A DNA stretch of 64,000 nucleotides from Symbiodinium natans (taxonomy: Eukaryota > Sar > Dinophyceae > Suessiales > Symbiodiniaceae), in assembly GCA_905221605.1 (NCBI GenBank), contig CAJNDS010002649.1:189001-253000 (forward strand), written 5' to 3'. Positions 50,723-58,662 of this stretch are shown piece by piece. The notes beneath the pieces are model-generated. The model was not told the origin of the DNA. It made no database searches and saw only the letters and a program-made list of their open reading frames with translations. Numbering within the stretch: the stretch's first letter is position 1; the number at the start of each line of letters is the position of its first letter. The position numbers and the translations under genes are program-made.

Positions 50723-52357
50723 TCACTTCGAAAACTTGGCCCTCTTTTCTGCGACGAGCTCCTCAAGCATTCCCTGGATGTTTCGAAAGCGGTCATCTGT
50801 GCTGTCCGCTTTCTGTTCCACCTGGGAGATCCTCGCATCCATCGAGTCGAAACGTGCCAGAATTGTTTGATGTCGCTCATCAGTCATCTCCTCATCTTCC
50901 TGCGTCGGCTTGGCCGTTTGGGCAAGCTGCAGTTGCTCAATGCTTGTCTGCATGTTCTGCACCGTGTCCGTGAGCATCTGCACCTGCTGCTGGAATTTTG
51001 TCTCCAAGCCCGCATACCGTACCTCATGCACTTCGCGATGTGGTGTAGCCGTAGCCTGTGGAGTGGCCGCGCGTTGCTGCGGGCCCCGAATCGTCACCGG
51101 GGTTCCAATGGCACCCTTCCCGATCTGAGTGATGTTGAACCCTGGCGGGGGAGGTGGCGGGAAAGTGGAAGTTCTTGCCGATGCTGCCGCGGGCGGGGCG
51201 CGGACACTGTTGGGCAACTCATTTGCCCCTGAGGCCTTCAAAGCAACAGTACCCACAGGCTGAATCTCTACCAAGAAATCACCCGATGGCGTGGGCATCG
51301 TAACTGCTGTTTGCGCTGGCGCTTTGGGTGCTCGCACCTTGGCATGGCGAGCTTGCTTGTACACGTAGAAGTCCAAAATCGCACACTCGAAGCCCATCTG
51401 GGTGTTGAGCACTGTCTGGGCCTGATCACGCGAAAGGTGCAGCGGAAGATTTTTAACCACGAACATATCCGCGCCCACCAGTGCGTTGGGACCAAGCACC
51501 ACCTTTGTAACTGCACTCAAGGCTTGCTTTTCGCACCGAACTCCCAAGCCACGGGATGTGCACACCAAACCCATGTGATCCCCAAGACCCTGTAGATCTG
51601 CAAGCGCCGTGGTCAGCGGAACTTCATCCTTGTAGTGCACAACCTTGTACTTTTCCCTCTCCTCCATCAAGGTGTCTCGGTCACCAAGGTGGGCATGCTC
51701 GAAAAAGACTCCGTCACATCCAGAATGTCTCCATACTTCACGTTCATGATCATGTGGCGCCTTGAAGAGGACTGAAAGGATCTGGGTGGCTCCCTTTCCG
51801 TAAAGTCGTGGACTCCACACATCCAAGATGGTAGGTGTCTTCTTGTCCTGTGAGAGTAGCTCCGTTTTCTTCTTGAGCAGGGTTTGGGCAAAGTCCCGAA
51901 AAGAATTCTTGGAGGTACGGAAAACTCCAAAGGCTTCTTTCCACATGTCCTGCGTGCAAAACCGCTGGTGGATAGACATGGTCAGGTTGACGGTTTCCTT
52001 CAAAATGGGCGTGATGTCAACCTTTGGTGGCTGTGCTGGAAGGGTGAGGGGTTGTTCTCCCACCTGCCAGTAAAAGCCCTGCACATACGACATGTGTCCC
52101 CCACGCTCGACAGGGATGAAGAGGTTGGTGGAGGGCATGTATCTTTCCATTTCCGCCGTGGGCGTGAACTCTGAAACCATCAACAAAGGCTCTGGGTTCT
52201 TTGAACCCGCGAAGTGCTGAAGGAACAACTCGGCCTGGTCCGCATCCAAGAACAAGAAAGCGCCCTTGGGGTTGGGTTTGTCGAGGGAAACATGCTGCAA
52301 CCACACTCCGTCACTCAGAGCCTTCACCATGGCACCGTCCTGCAAGGCTTCCTGCAT
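50723..52357 (-). CDS. LINE ORF1 protein
   Basis: First in-frame ATG at 52355-52357 (MQEALQDGAMVKALSDGVWL); the frame itself is open from 52477, with a Lys/Arg-rich lead (RKHRDAKDAGKRNPAP) that may be translated by another mechanism. About 544 residues from the ATG. The N-terminal two thirds are of unrecognised fold; then come a proline-rich linker with PPPPPPGFNIT, and a C-terminal coiled coil (LETKFQQQVQMLTDTVQNMQ, then further heptads to FRNIQGMLEELVAEKRAK). By position it is the RNA-binding ORF1p of the element; no RRM or CCHC knuckle was seen. Confidence 0.8.
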   Translation of the reverse strand: MQEALQDGAMVKALSDGVWLQHVSLDKPNPKGAFLFLDADQAELFLQHFAGSKNPEPLLMVSEFTPTAEMERYMPSTNLFIPVERGGHMSYVQGFYWQVGEQPLTLPAQPPKVDITPILKETVNLTMSIHQRFCTQDMWKEAFGVFRTSKNSFRDFAQTLLKKKTELLSQDKKTPTILDVWSPRLYGKGATQILSVLFKAPHDHEREVWRHSGCDGVFFEHAHLGDRDTLMEEREKYKVVHYKDEVPLTTALADLQGLGDHMGLVCTSRGLGVRCEKQALSAVTKVVLGPNALVGADMFVVKNLPLHLSRDQAQTVLNTQMGFECAILDFYVYKQARHAKVRAPKAPAQTAVTMPTPSGDFLVEIQPVGTVALKASGANELPNSVRAPPAAASARTSTFPPPPPPGFNITQIGKGAIGTPVTIRGPQQRAATPQATATPHREVHEVRYAGLETKFQQQVQMLTDTVQNMQTSIEQLQLAQTAKPTQEDEEMTDERHQTILARFDSMDARISQVEQKADSTDDRFRNIQGMLEELVAEKRAKFSK

Positions 52358-52454
52358 GGAAACTCGGTCCTTTGGTGGCTGCAACCTCTGATTCTTGGCA
52401 GGGCCCTTGCGGGGCTCTTCCGGTGCTGGATTTCGCTTGCCTGCATCTTTTGCA

Positions 52455-52853
52455 TCACGATGTTTGCGACTGAGGCCTCACGTCATTCTTTGATGCCAAA
52501 TCAAACACTGCACGGACTTTGTTGCGCTTGGTAGCATCATTTTCATGCAGGATGCGTGTGAGCTCCGCTCGTGCTTGCGAGTACAGCTTCTCAAACGCCT
52601 CCTTGCGCAAGTCTTGCTTGGGCGCCCAAGGCAAATCATCGAAAAGAGACATCAGAGCGGCTTTTCCGATGTTGCCATTCACCATGCGCTTGAAAACATT
52701 CCGAGAATGCCTAGAGATAGTCCACATGGTACGAATCACCAACATCTGGATGTGAAAAACGACGTAATTAGCAACCACAGGGGCTGTCAGCAGGACCATG
52801 ATGTGCAAGCACATCTGAGGGTTTACGTCGGGTATGAAGCACAAGCTCTTCAT
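52455..52853 (-). CDS. LINE ORF0 (small upstream ORF)
   Basis: 131 codons from ATG 52851-52853 to a stop near 52455, reading MKSLCFIPDVNPQMCLHIMV, with a hydrophobic centre (VVANYVVFHIQMLVIRTMW) and a charged C-terminal half. It overlaps the open frame leading into ORF1 (52357-52477) in another frame, so the two may be joined by frameshifting or by a sequence error. The frame is also open to 52979, but that part is epimerase exon, not LINE. Confidence 0.6.
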   Translation of the reverse strand: MKSLCFIPDVNPQMCLHIMVLLTAPVVANYVVFHIQMLVIRTMWTISRHSRNVFKRMVNGNIGKAALMSLFDDLPWAPKQDLRKEAFEKLYSQARAELTRILHENDATKRNKVRAVFDLASKNDVRPQSQTS

Positions 52854-52894
52854 ACCTAGCAGTCGCTCTGCACTCCGGAGCGCGCCTGCCTGCC

Positions 52895-52912
52895 TGTGGT
52901 TGGTGAGGTTCA
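52895..52912. repeat. LINE target-site duplication, right copy
   Basis: TGTGGTTGGTGAGGTTCA, identical to 44372-44389. Confidence 0.9.
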
Positions 52913-52979
52913 CCACCGTCGCTTGGTCAGTTTCAGCGCCGTACTTGATCCGCAGGACCTCCAAGACGACACGGCCAAG
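52895..52979 (-). CDS. GALM: epimerase NLTNH exon, 5' part (right of LINE)
   Basis: Acceptor TTGATAG|C at 52979 (an AG|G acceptor at 52958 is an alternative). Reads LGRVVLEVLRIKYGAETDQA, then TVVNLTNH; phase 0 in. The exon continues at 44371 after the LINE. Confidence 0.85.
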
Positions 52980-53405
52980 CTATCAAGACACATCTTCAAA
53001 GACTGCGCCGGACCACTTGGAATCCATCCAATCCCCTCCTCCCATTATGTTACAGCTCCTCCCATGGGGGGGGGGGGGGGGATTTATCATAAGGGGATGT
53101 CCGCGTGGAACTCGAAAAGAACCCGATCTTGCTAAATCTCCCATGGCTCAAAGAGACCCCTTTTCATCTGAGAGGCCGTCTCGCCAGACTTTGCTGACGC
53201 CAAGCTGTACTCTACCTTCAGCGGAGGAAAACATGCAGAACCACCTTTTCCCTCTCTTTATTTCTAAATAAACCCTCTTGAACCCGGTTTCTCTAGATAC
53301 ACCCTAAACCCTAAACCCTGAACCCTGAAGCCCTGTTGCAGACTCGGACTTCCATCGTGAAGCTGAAGGCTACCTGGACCAGGCAGGGCTAGAGAGTCAT
53401 GAGGC

Positions 53406-53474
53406 CCGCACGTTAACGGTCAGCGTGCCAGGGAAGCCCTCGTCCATGTCCGGCGAAACGCGCTGGAAAAGCAC
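53406..53474 (-). CDS. GALM: epimerase exon (GFPG block)
   Basis: Acceptor ACTCAG|G, GC donor (CGG|GCCTCA), 23 codons. Reads VLFQRVSPDMDEGFPGTLTV, then NVR. Confidence 0.9.
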
Positions 53475-54052
53475 CTGAGTCCAAGAATCCCTGGGCCCTG
53501 GTGATATGACTCCTTGCATGGATGAGGGAATGGCAGTGGGCGGATGGGAGGGGCCTTGCTGCGGTGATACCAGTTTGACTCATGTGGCTCATGTTGTCAA
53601 CTTGTGTGCCAGCAACAGCGAAGGAAGTTGATGGACCCTGACTCTGTCATGCATGAGAACTCACCAGTTGCAAGTGTGGACTACTACCCGACTCACTGCT
53701 ACCACAGCAACTACAACGGTCAGCATCGCATCACTATCGAAGCCGAGCCAGAACAAACGATAAGGATGTCACGCGAGCGCTTTCGGCATTGTAAGAGAGC
53801 CCACCATTCGTCCAAACCCCCCGAAACGCATCGTCACTCGGCCAACACAGAAACACTCAGGAAGCCCCATCCCGCCAACCCTCAGACCCTCAGCTTAAAC
53901 CCCCCAAAGCCCCAAAGCCCTCTTTGGCGTCGGGGCCTAAGCCCAAAATCCTAAACCCCAAGCCCTACTCGACAAGTGCGGCACGGAGCTGCCAGTCGCG
54001 CTGACCTCATTGGCACAGCAGCACTTGACGCACATCGGAGGGAGAAGGCCTG

Positions 54053-54192
54053 CTTGAGCTTCATGGTACTTATTAACCAATCATAACTGCACTTATAACC
54101 CACTTATAAGACCCTTGAGTGCCCTAATCTGGTTATAAGTCTAGTTGAAAGTATAATTATAATTGGTTAATCAGTACCATGAACCTCCAAGT
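54053..54192. mobile_element. MITE-B copy
   Basis: CTTGAGCTTCATGGTACTTA ... GTACCATGAACCTCCAAGTG; internal arms TAACCAATCATAACTGCACT / AATTATAATTGGTTA. Confidence 0.8.
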
Positions 54193-55210
54193 GCTTTCCT
54201 TGGACTACATTGTCGCGGCTCGCAGCGCTTCAGCTTGTTCGGGGGGTTCATGGTCTTTGGGTCAACCTATGCAAGTCAAAAGCAACAAAGCAATCCGCCC
54301 CAAAAAGCCTCCAACCCTAGGGCCTAAGGGTTTAGAGCTTCGGGTTTCAGGTTCCCAAGATACCCCCTGTGCCACGTGGAAAGATCCGCTGGCGCTCAGC
54401 CAGGGTACAATGTCCCAGGTCAGGTTGTCGAAGCTCCAAACTCCTGCAAACTTCACGCGAACATGCGGCAAGGTTTGTTGCCACCCACCTAGCCGACGGG
54501 ACCTGAACGCACCGGAGCAATCAGACAACCAACGACCCTGAACCGTGTACTCTCAACTCACACAAGTACCCAAACTGCCTTGAGGGATTCGGTACGGACT
54601 TTACTTGGGCCGACTCAGAGGTCCGTGTGCGCTTCGGGGCACCCTGAGGCTAACTGCAGAGGAACGTGAGAGACGTCAACCACGCCCCATCGAAGAAGCC
54701 GAACACGAGGACTCTAAAAGCAGAAGGAGTAGGGTTTAGGGTTTAGGGATTAGGGATTAGGGTTTAGGTTTAGGGTACGCAACACTGTGCCCTTTGTTGT
54801 TCTGAACTTGGTGCACCGACATCAGGGCACCCGGCCAACCAACCGGCGAGCCAACCTCCCACCAACAACGCAAAATCCTCGACCGCAGTACACGCAGACT
54901 GAGCCCCCCCGCCGACACTCAAGCTACTTGGACACACATGCAGCTGCATCAAATTCTCGTGGAATAAATGTTCAGCATGATCGAACTTCCGTGCTCAGGC
55001 CGTTGCCTGTTTCGTGAGCCAGGTCCACATGGCTGACATGCAGCTCCACACGCTGGGAAAGGGGTTTAAGGCAGGAATAGGCGAGGCCTGCAGGAGCCCA
55101 AACGGCGAACCCATCATCAACACAACCCCACAAGCTAAAGAAGCAATCAAAATACTTGATGCACCAACAACGGCCTGTGGCCTGACCCACGGCAGCCGCG
55201 GGGTGAAAAC

Positions 55211-55316
55211 TTGGGATGTTCCCCCTCATACTAACAGGCCTTAATGAGGATAAAAATAGTGAGTACTATAATCCCCATAAATTTCTCTACTAAGGACTGT
55301 TAGTATAAGGGGAAAA
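55211..55316. mobile_element. MITE-A copy
   Basis: TTGGGATGTTCCCCCTCATA ... GGACTGTTAGTATAAGGGGA; right end slightly decayed. Confidence 0.8.
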
Positions 55317-55500
55317 CGACTGTCATGACACAAAGGCCCGCTCCTCCATGCAAACAGTTGGTGCCATTGTTCTGTGCCAGTCGGTATTCTTTGCCATCCT
55401 TACTTCTCCAGTATGCCACGGGAAAGGAAGGTCGAACTTTATTATTCCTACTAAATAAGGAAACAAAAAAGTTTAAAGTTCAGCTGTTGGCTAAGCAAGC

Positions 55501-55540
55501 ATCCAGCACGAAGCGCCCATTGGCGATGCGGTTTGCAAAC
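55501..55540 (-). CDS. GALM: epimerase exon (ANRI block)
   Basis: Acceptor TTCGCGAG|G, GC donor (GAT|GCTTGC), 40 nt. Reads FANRIANGRFVLD, a hallmark of the family. Confidence 0.85.
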
Positions 55541-56238
55541 CTCGCGAACAGATCCCAGATCGCTCAGTTGTGGCAGTTTGCATGGGGGGATGGTACAGGG
55601 CTTGGGGGGCACAGGTTCGTGCTAACCCTCCCCCCCCCCCCCAAAAAAAAAAAAAAACGCTTCTTTATTGAAACCAGCTTTTAACGGAATATATCTCGAG
55701 GAGGCAAGGCCAGGCTCAAGAAACATCCGAGAAGCCGTCCGACTGTCTGACCCATGGACACCACGTGGGCCTCCTCGGCACACAAGCGTTCTGCTGTCGG
55801 CTGTTGCAAGCGCGAGCAGAGCTCACGGTCAAAAAGCAGCCTGGAGTGACGAAGGCTCTCAAAGCTCCGACACACGATCCTTCAGGCTTCAGGATCATAC
55901 GAACCATTATCCTGCAAGCCTGAGAACCCGTTATGCGCTGACCCGAAATCGGCCCGAATCCGGACACAGACCCCTTCAGAGTAGGGCACCAGTTTCAAGG
56001 CATGATGGTCAACGAGCACGGAATAGCATCCCACCCCTGGCCGGCATGTGCCGAACCCCATGGCCCATGCCCTAAACCATGGATCAACTAGGATGGCCCT
56101 GAAAACCTCTGAAAAAATGTTCCTGAATATGAGGCCTCTTAAGCCCAATAAGGGAAAATATGACGTGCCCCAAGCCCCTACCTCGTCAATGCAAATCTGG
56201 GCGGGGTTGGAGGGGACACAGTGTGCCCAGGTACATAC
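55541..56238. other. epimerase intron region
   Basis: C-run then A-run at 55628-55656; no further exon identified, though a short one preceding FANRI is expected. Confidence 0.35.
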
Positions 56239-56257
56239 CCGGCGAGCGTGTCGTAGC
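56239..56257 (-). CDS. GALM: epimerase 19-nt micro-exon
   Basis: Acceptor GCGCGAG|G, GT donor GTATGT. Encodes YDTLAG (with split codons), the expected continuation of DVVLG in this family. Confidence 0.65.
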
Positions 56258-56732
56258 CTCGCGCAAGTAGTGGATGAGAATTGGGGTTCGGGGTTGGGGT
56301 TTGGGGTTTGGGGTTTGAGGTTTGGGGTTTAGGGAGGGTTTCGGCTATCACGACTAGTGCGCGCGCAGGCAGGGCTCGAGAGTTCTCAAGTTGGCAGACA
56401 CAGCACACTGGCTTGTACACTGACACCCAACACGGATCAAAGTGTCCCGACATAGATAGCGATGCAAGCAAACTCTCCCCGATATAGATGCAGGCATCGC
56501 AGGGAAAAGTGGGGAACAGTGATCTAGATGGGCTTAGGGGGGTTTAATCCCTGCCCCCCTAATATTAAATACCACCCCCATCTACTATAATATAACCCGA
56601 ATGGGGGGTATTCAATATCAAGGGCTTGGAGGGGACTTTATAGAGTTTAGGAAACGCCGCTTCGAAGGTTAGCAGAGTTTCGCGGAGCGTGTGCGGAGTA
56701 AACCCAGACGACTTGTGTTCCGAATCGAATAA

Positions 56733-56830
56733 AGGGGCCTCAATAATTAGAATAGGGTTTTGGGGGTCTATTCTGAACAAGAACTGAAAGGGACCGCAAG
56801 GGAATAATAATAGTAATTATTCTGACCCCT
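56733..56830. mobile_element. MITE-C copy
   Basis: AGGGGCCTCAATAATTAGAA ... AATTATTCTGACCCCT, the best-preserved copy. Confidence 0.8.
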
Positions 56831-57067
56831 ATGGTAACAGTCTCAGACCCAAGTTTTCGGGGTTGAGGGAGCGAGTTGGAGGCTGAAGAGGCTTTCGGGC
56901 TGGGGGTTTAAGGTTGAGGGCTTAGGGCATAGGGCTTAGGGTTTAGGGTTTAGGGTTTAGGGTTTAGGCTTTGTGCCGAGGTTGAAGGCTTTGGGGCATT
57001 GCGGGTAGCTGGGCTCCTTGATGGCCAGGGACCGCCTCTTTGTATTTCAGATCCGGGAGTTGAAGGG

Positions 57068-57107
57068 CCCTAAACCCTAAACCCTGAACCCTAAACCCTA
57101 AACCCTT
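57068..57107 (-). repeat. telomeric array, CCCTAAA
   Basis: Begins 10 bp past the donor of exon 57118-57206. Confidence 0.9.
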
Positions 57108-57117
57108 GCTACCTGGC

Positions 57118-57206
57118 AACCCAGCACCACGTCGCCCAGGTTCCCGGAGCGGTCTCGAACCCAAAGCGATGTCAGCGTGGCGCCATAGTTGGTGATCGTC
57201 GCCGAC
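57118..57206 (-). CDS. GALM: epimerase exon (NYGATLTSL block)
   Basis: Acceptor CGAAAG|G, GC donor (GGTT|GCCAGG), 89 nt. Reads SATITNYGATLTSLWVRDRS, then GNLGDVVLG. A GT donor five bases on (CAG|GTAGCA) is possible but would not fit the next micro-exon. Confidence 0.92.
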
Positions 57207-57228
57207 CTTTCGTGACAGTGGCTTCGGG

Positions 57229-57385
57229 TTCGGGGTTTAGGGTTTAGGGTTTAGGATGTAGAGTTTAGGGTCTAGGGTCCGGGGTCTAGGGTTGAGGGTT
57301 GAGGGTTGAGGGTTTAGGGTGTAGGGTGTAGGGTTTAGGGTTTAGGGTGGGTTTAGGGTTTAGGGTTTAGGGTTTAGGGTTTAGG
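57229..57385 (+). repeat. telomeric array, TTTAGGG
   Basis: About 155 bp with GGGTCTA, GGGTTGA and GGGTGTA variants. Confidence 0.9.
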
Positions 57386-57485
57386 CCCCCCGGCTGGAAT
57401 TTCGGAGCAGGGGATGAGGGGGTGGGCCTCTTTTTGCATCGTGCGCCTCGTTCGGCGGGCATGCGTGCCACAACTCATCTTTGTG

Positions 57486-57655
57486 CCTAAACCCCAAACC
57501 CTAAACCCTAAAACCTAAACCCCCAAACCCCAAACCCCAAACCCCAAACCCAAAACCCCAAACCCCAAACCCCAAACCCAAAACCCCAAACCCCAAACCC
57601 TAACCCCTAAACCGTAAACCCTAAACCCTAAACCCTAAACCCTAAACCCTAAACC
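57486..57655 (-). repeat. telomeric array, CCCTAAA/CCCCAAA
   Basis: About 170 bp, CCCCAAA in the middle; its right end is 13 bp past the donor of exon 57669-57730. Confidence 0.95.
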
Positions 57656-57668
57656 CAATGCGCCGAGC

Positions 57669-57730
57669 ATCTCGCCGTTGGAGCCCTTCAGCGTGACCAA
57701 CTTCACCTCATCGATGTAGTCAATACGGAG
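57669..57730 (-). CDS. GALM: epimerase N-terminal exon
   Basis: Acceptor GGCCCCAG|C, GC donor (GAGAT|GCTCGG), 62 nt. Reads LRIDYIDEVKLVTLKGSNGE, with the split codon giving M before SATITNYG. An earlier exon with the start codon is expected to the right. Confidence 0.7.
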
Positions 57731-57763
57731 CTGGGGCCAGGTTAGGGTCGGCCATCTGAAGAG

Positions 57764-57850
57764 GGTTTAGGGTTTCGGGTTTAGGGTTTAGGGTTTAGGG
57801 TTTGGGGTTTAGGGTTTGGGGTTTGGGGTTTAGGGTTTAGGGTTTAGGGC
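57764..57850 (+). repeat. telomeric array, TTTAGGG/TTTGGGG
   Basis: Right arm of the capsule around 57669-57730. Confidence 0.9.
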
Positions 57851-58065
57851 AAAAGGGAGTCAGAGGAGTCGCAGCTACCAAGTCCATTCGCGACCAGGGG
57901 GCGCGGCGCACATCTCCCCATACCCCCCGCGGGAGCCCAATCTCAAAAAGGCGTGGCGTGGTTGGACTTCATACTTTCTTCCAGCTCCTATCAGGGCCTC
58001 CCACGGGCAAACCACCCTGTCACCTGAATCCCCCAAAACTTGCCCAAAACCTGGCGCCCTGGGAC

Positions 58066-58135
58066 CCTGAACCCTCAACCCTCAACCCTCAACCCTCAAC
58101 CCTAAACCCTAAACCCTAAACCCTAAACCCTAAAC
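58066..58135 (-). repeat. telomeric array, CCCTAAA/CCCTCAA
   Basis: Left arm of the capsule around 58141-58197. Confidence 0.9.
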
Positions 58136-58140
58136 CTAAC

Positions 58141-58197
58141 ATCTTCGCAATCCGCAAAGTCTCCGCGTGGCAGCTGAGGCACTGCTTTGCCATCATG
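58141..58197 (-). CDS. exon-like island, CHAETLR peptide
   Basis: Acceptor TTTGCCAG|C; donor unresolved. Reads MMAKQCLSCHAETLRIAKM. A decayed relative lies at about 62525-62580, at the same place relative to the second epimerase-type exon and the second repeat gene. Function unknown. Confidence 0.4.
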
Positions 58198-58266
58198 CTG
58201 GCAAACTCCCCAGTCGCAAATCGACGCCATCAACACCCACAAGCTTTCGATCCCAAAGGGGCTTCG

Positions 58267-58376
58267 GGTTAAGGGTTTAGGGGTTCAGGGTTCAGGGTTT
58301 CGGGTTCAGGGTTTAGGGTTTAGGGTTTAGGGTTTAGGGTTTAGGGTTTAGGGTTTAGGGTTTAGGGTTTAGGGCT
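58267..58376 (+). repeat. telomeric array, TTTAGGG
   Basis: About 110 bp, near-perfect in its right part. Confidence 0.95.
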
Positions 58377-58662
58377 TCCTTGTGGAGAGACTCTTGGCGC
58401 TGCCCAAGTGGGCAACCAACAGGTATGCCTAGGAATGCTTGGCATCATGGGCCTGGACCCCATGTCTCTTGCCATTCCATCAAGGGGCCTGTATGCCCAA
58501 TCCCTGAGGGTTTAGGGTTTGGGGTTTAGGGTTTAGGGTTTAGGGTTTAGGGTTTTTTTTTTCGCCACCCGTTCAGCTGACCTGGGTTTAGGGTTTAGGG
58601 TTTGACTAGGGTTTAGGGTTCCAAGCGAGAAAGAGCTTCTTTTCCATTCGCGCCTCCCGAGT

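Larger units (their letters stand above)
44390..52894 (-). mobile_element. near full-length LINE retrotransposon, 8505 bp
   Basis: Bounded by a perfect 18-bp target-site duplication. On the minus strand it carries a short 5' leader (about 41 nt), a 131-codon ORF0, ORF1, ORF2 with endonuclease, reverse transcriptase and RNase H, and a 3' UTR of about 290 nt with three hairpins. There is no poly-A tail; the 3' end reads GACGAATGTC. All long frames are open and no telomeric array has entered it, unlike all surrounding DNA, so the insertion looks young. The APE-type endonuclease and RNase H with a CCHC knuckle place it in the broad I/R1/L1-like group; the exact clade is not determined. Confidence 0.9.
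53475..55500. other. epimerase intron region(s), expected LHGG exon not found
   Basis: Holds a MITE-B (54053-54192), a short TTTAGGG array (54729-54776) and a MITE-A (55211-55316). A weak exon candidate near 54680-54710 (FGFFDGAW, minus) could be the GF..W part of the enzyme. A plus-strand frame at 53965-54057 also looks coding. Confidence 0.35.
36223..57730 (-). pseudogene. GALM: aldose 1-epimerase (galactose mutarotase) gene, split by a LINE
   Basis: Sixteen exons over 21.5 kb read in phase as an aldose 1-epimerase, the enzyme interconverting alpha and beta anomers of hexoses such as galactose in the cytosol. Signature blocks appear in family order: SATITNYGATLTSLWVRDRS, FANRIANGRFVLD, SPDMDEGFPGTLTVNV, DQATVVNLTNH, TYFNLK, ARHPDILDH, IPTG, APFDFR, PMSGRRME, GLHFFTNN, CFETQHLPDSPNQPSFPS and VLRPG. 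The catalytic His (NLTNH) and Glu (FETQH) are present. Three expected pieces were not found: a short stretch before FANRI, the LHGG region, and the GYDHN region. The LINE at 44390-52894 interrupts the NLTNH exon just after the catalytic His, so this copy should not make a normal protein unless the insertion is allelic or spliced out. Donors: 12 GC, 3 GT; acceptors mostly AG|G. Introns are packed with telomeric arrays and MITEs. Confidence 0.85.

Noticed and set aside
44717-52859. Numerous open frames of 60-258 codons on the plus strand and other minus frames inside the LINE
   Set aside because: Shadows of ORF1 and ORF2; none has its own motif.
52854-52979. N-terminal extension of LINE ORF0 up to 52979
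   Set aside because: That part is the interrupted epimerase exon; the target-site duplication places the LINE end at 52894.
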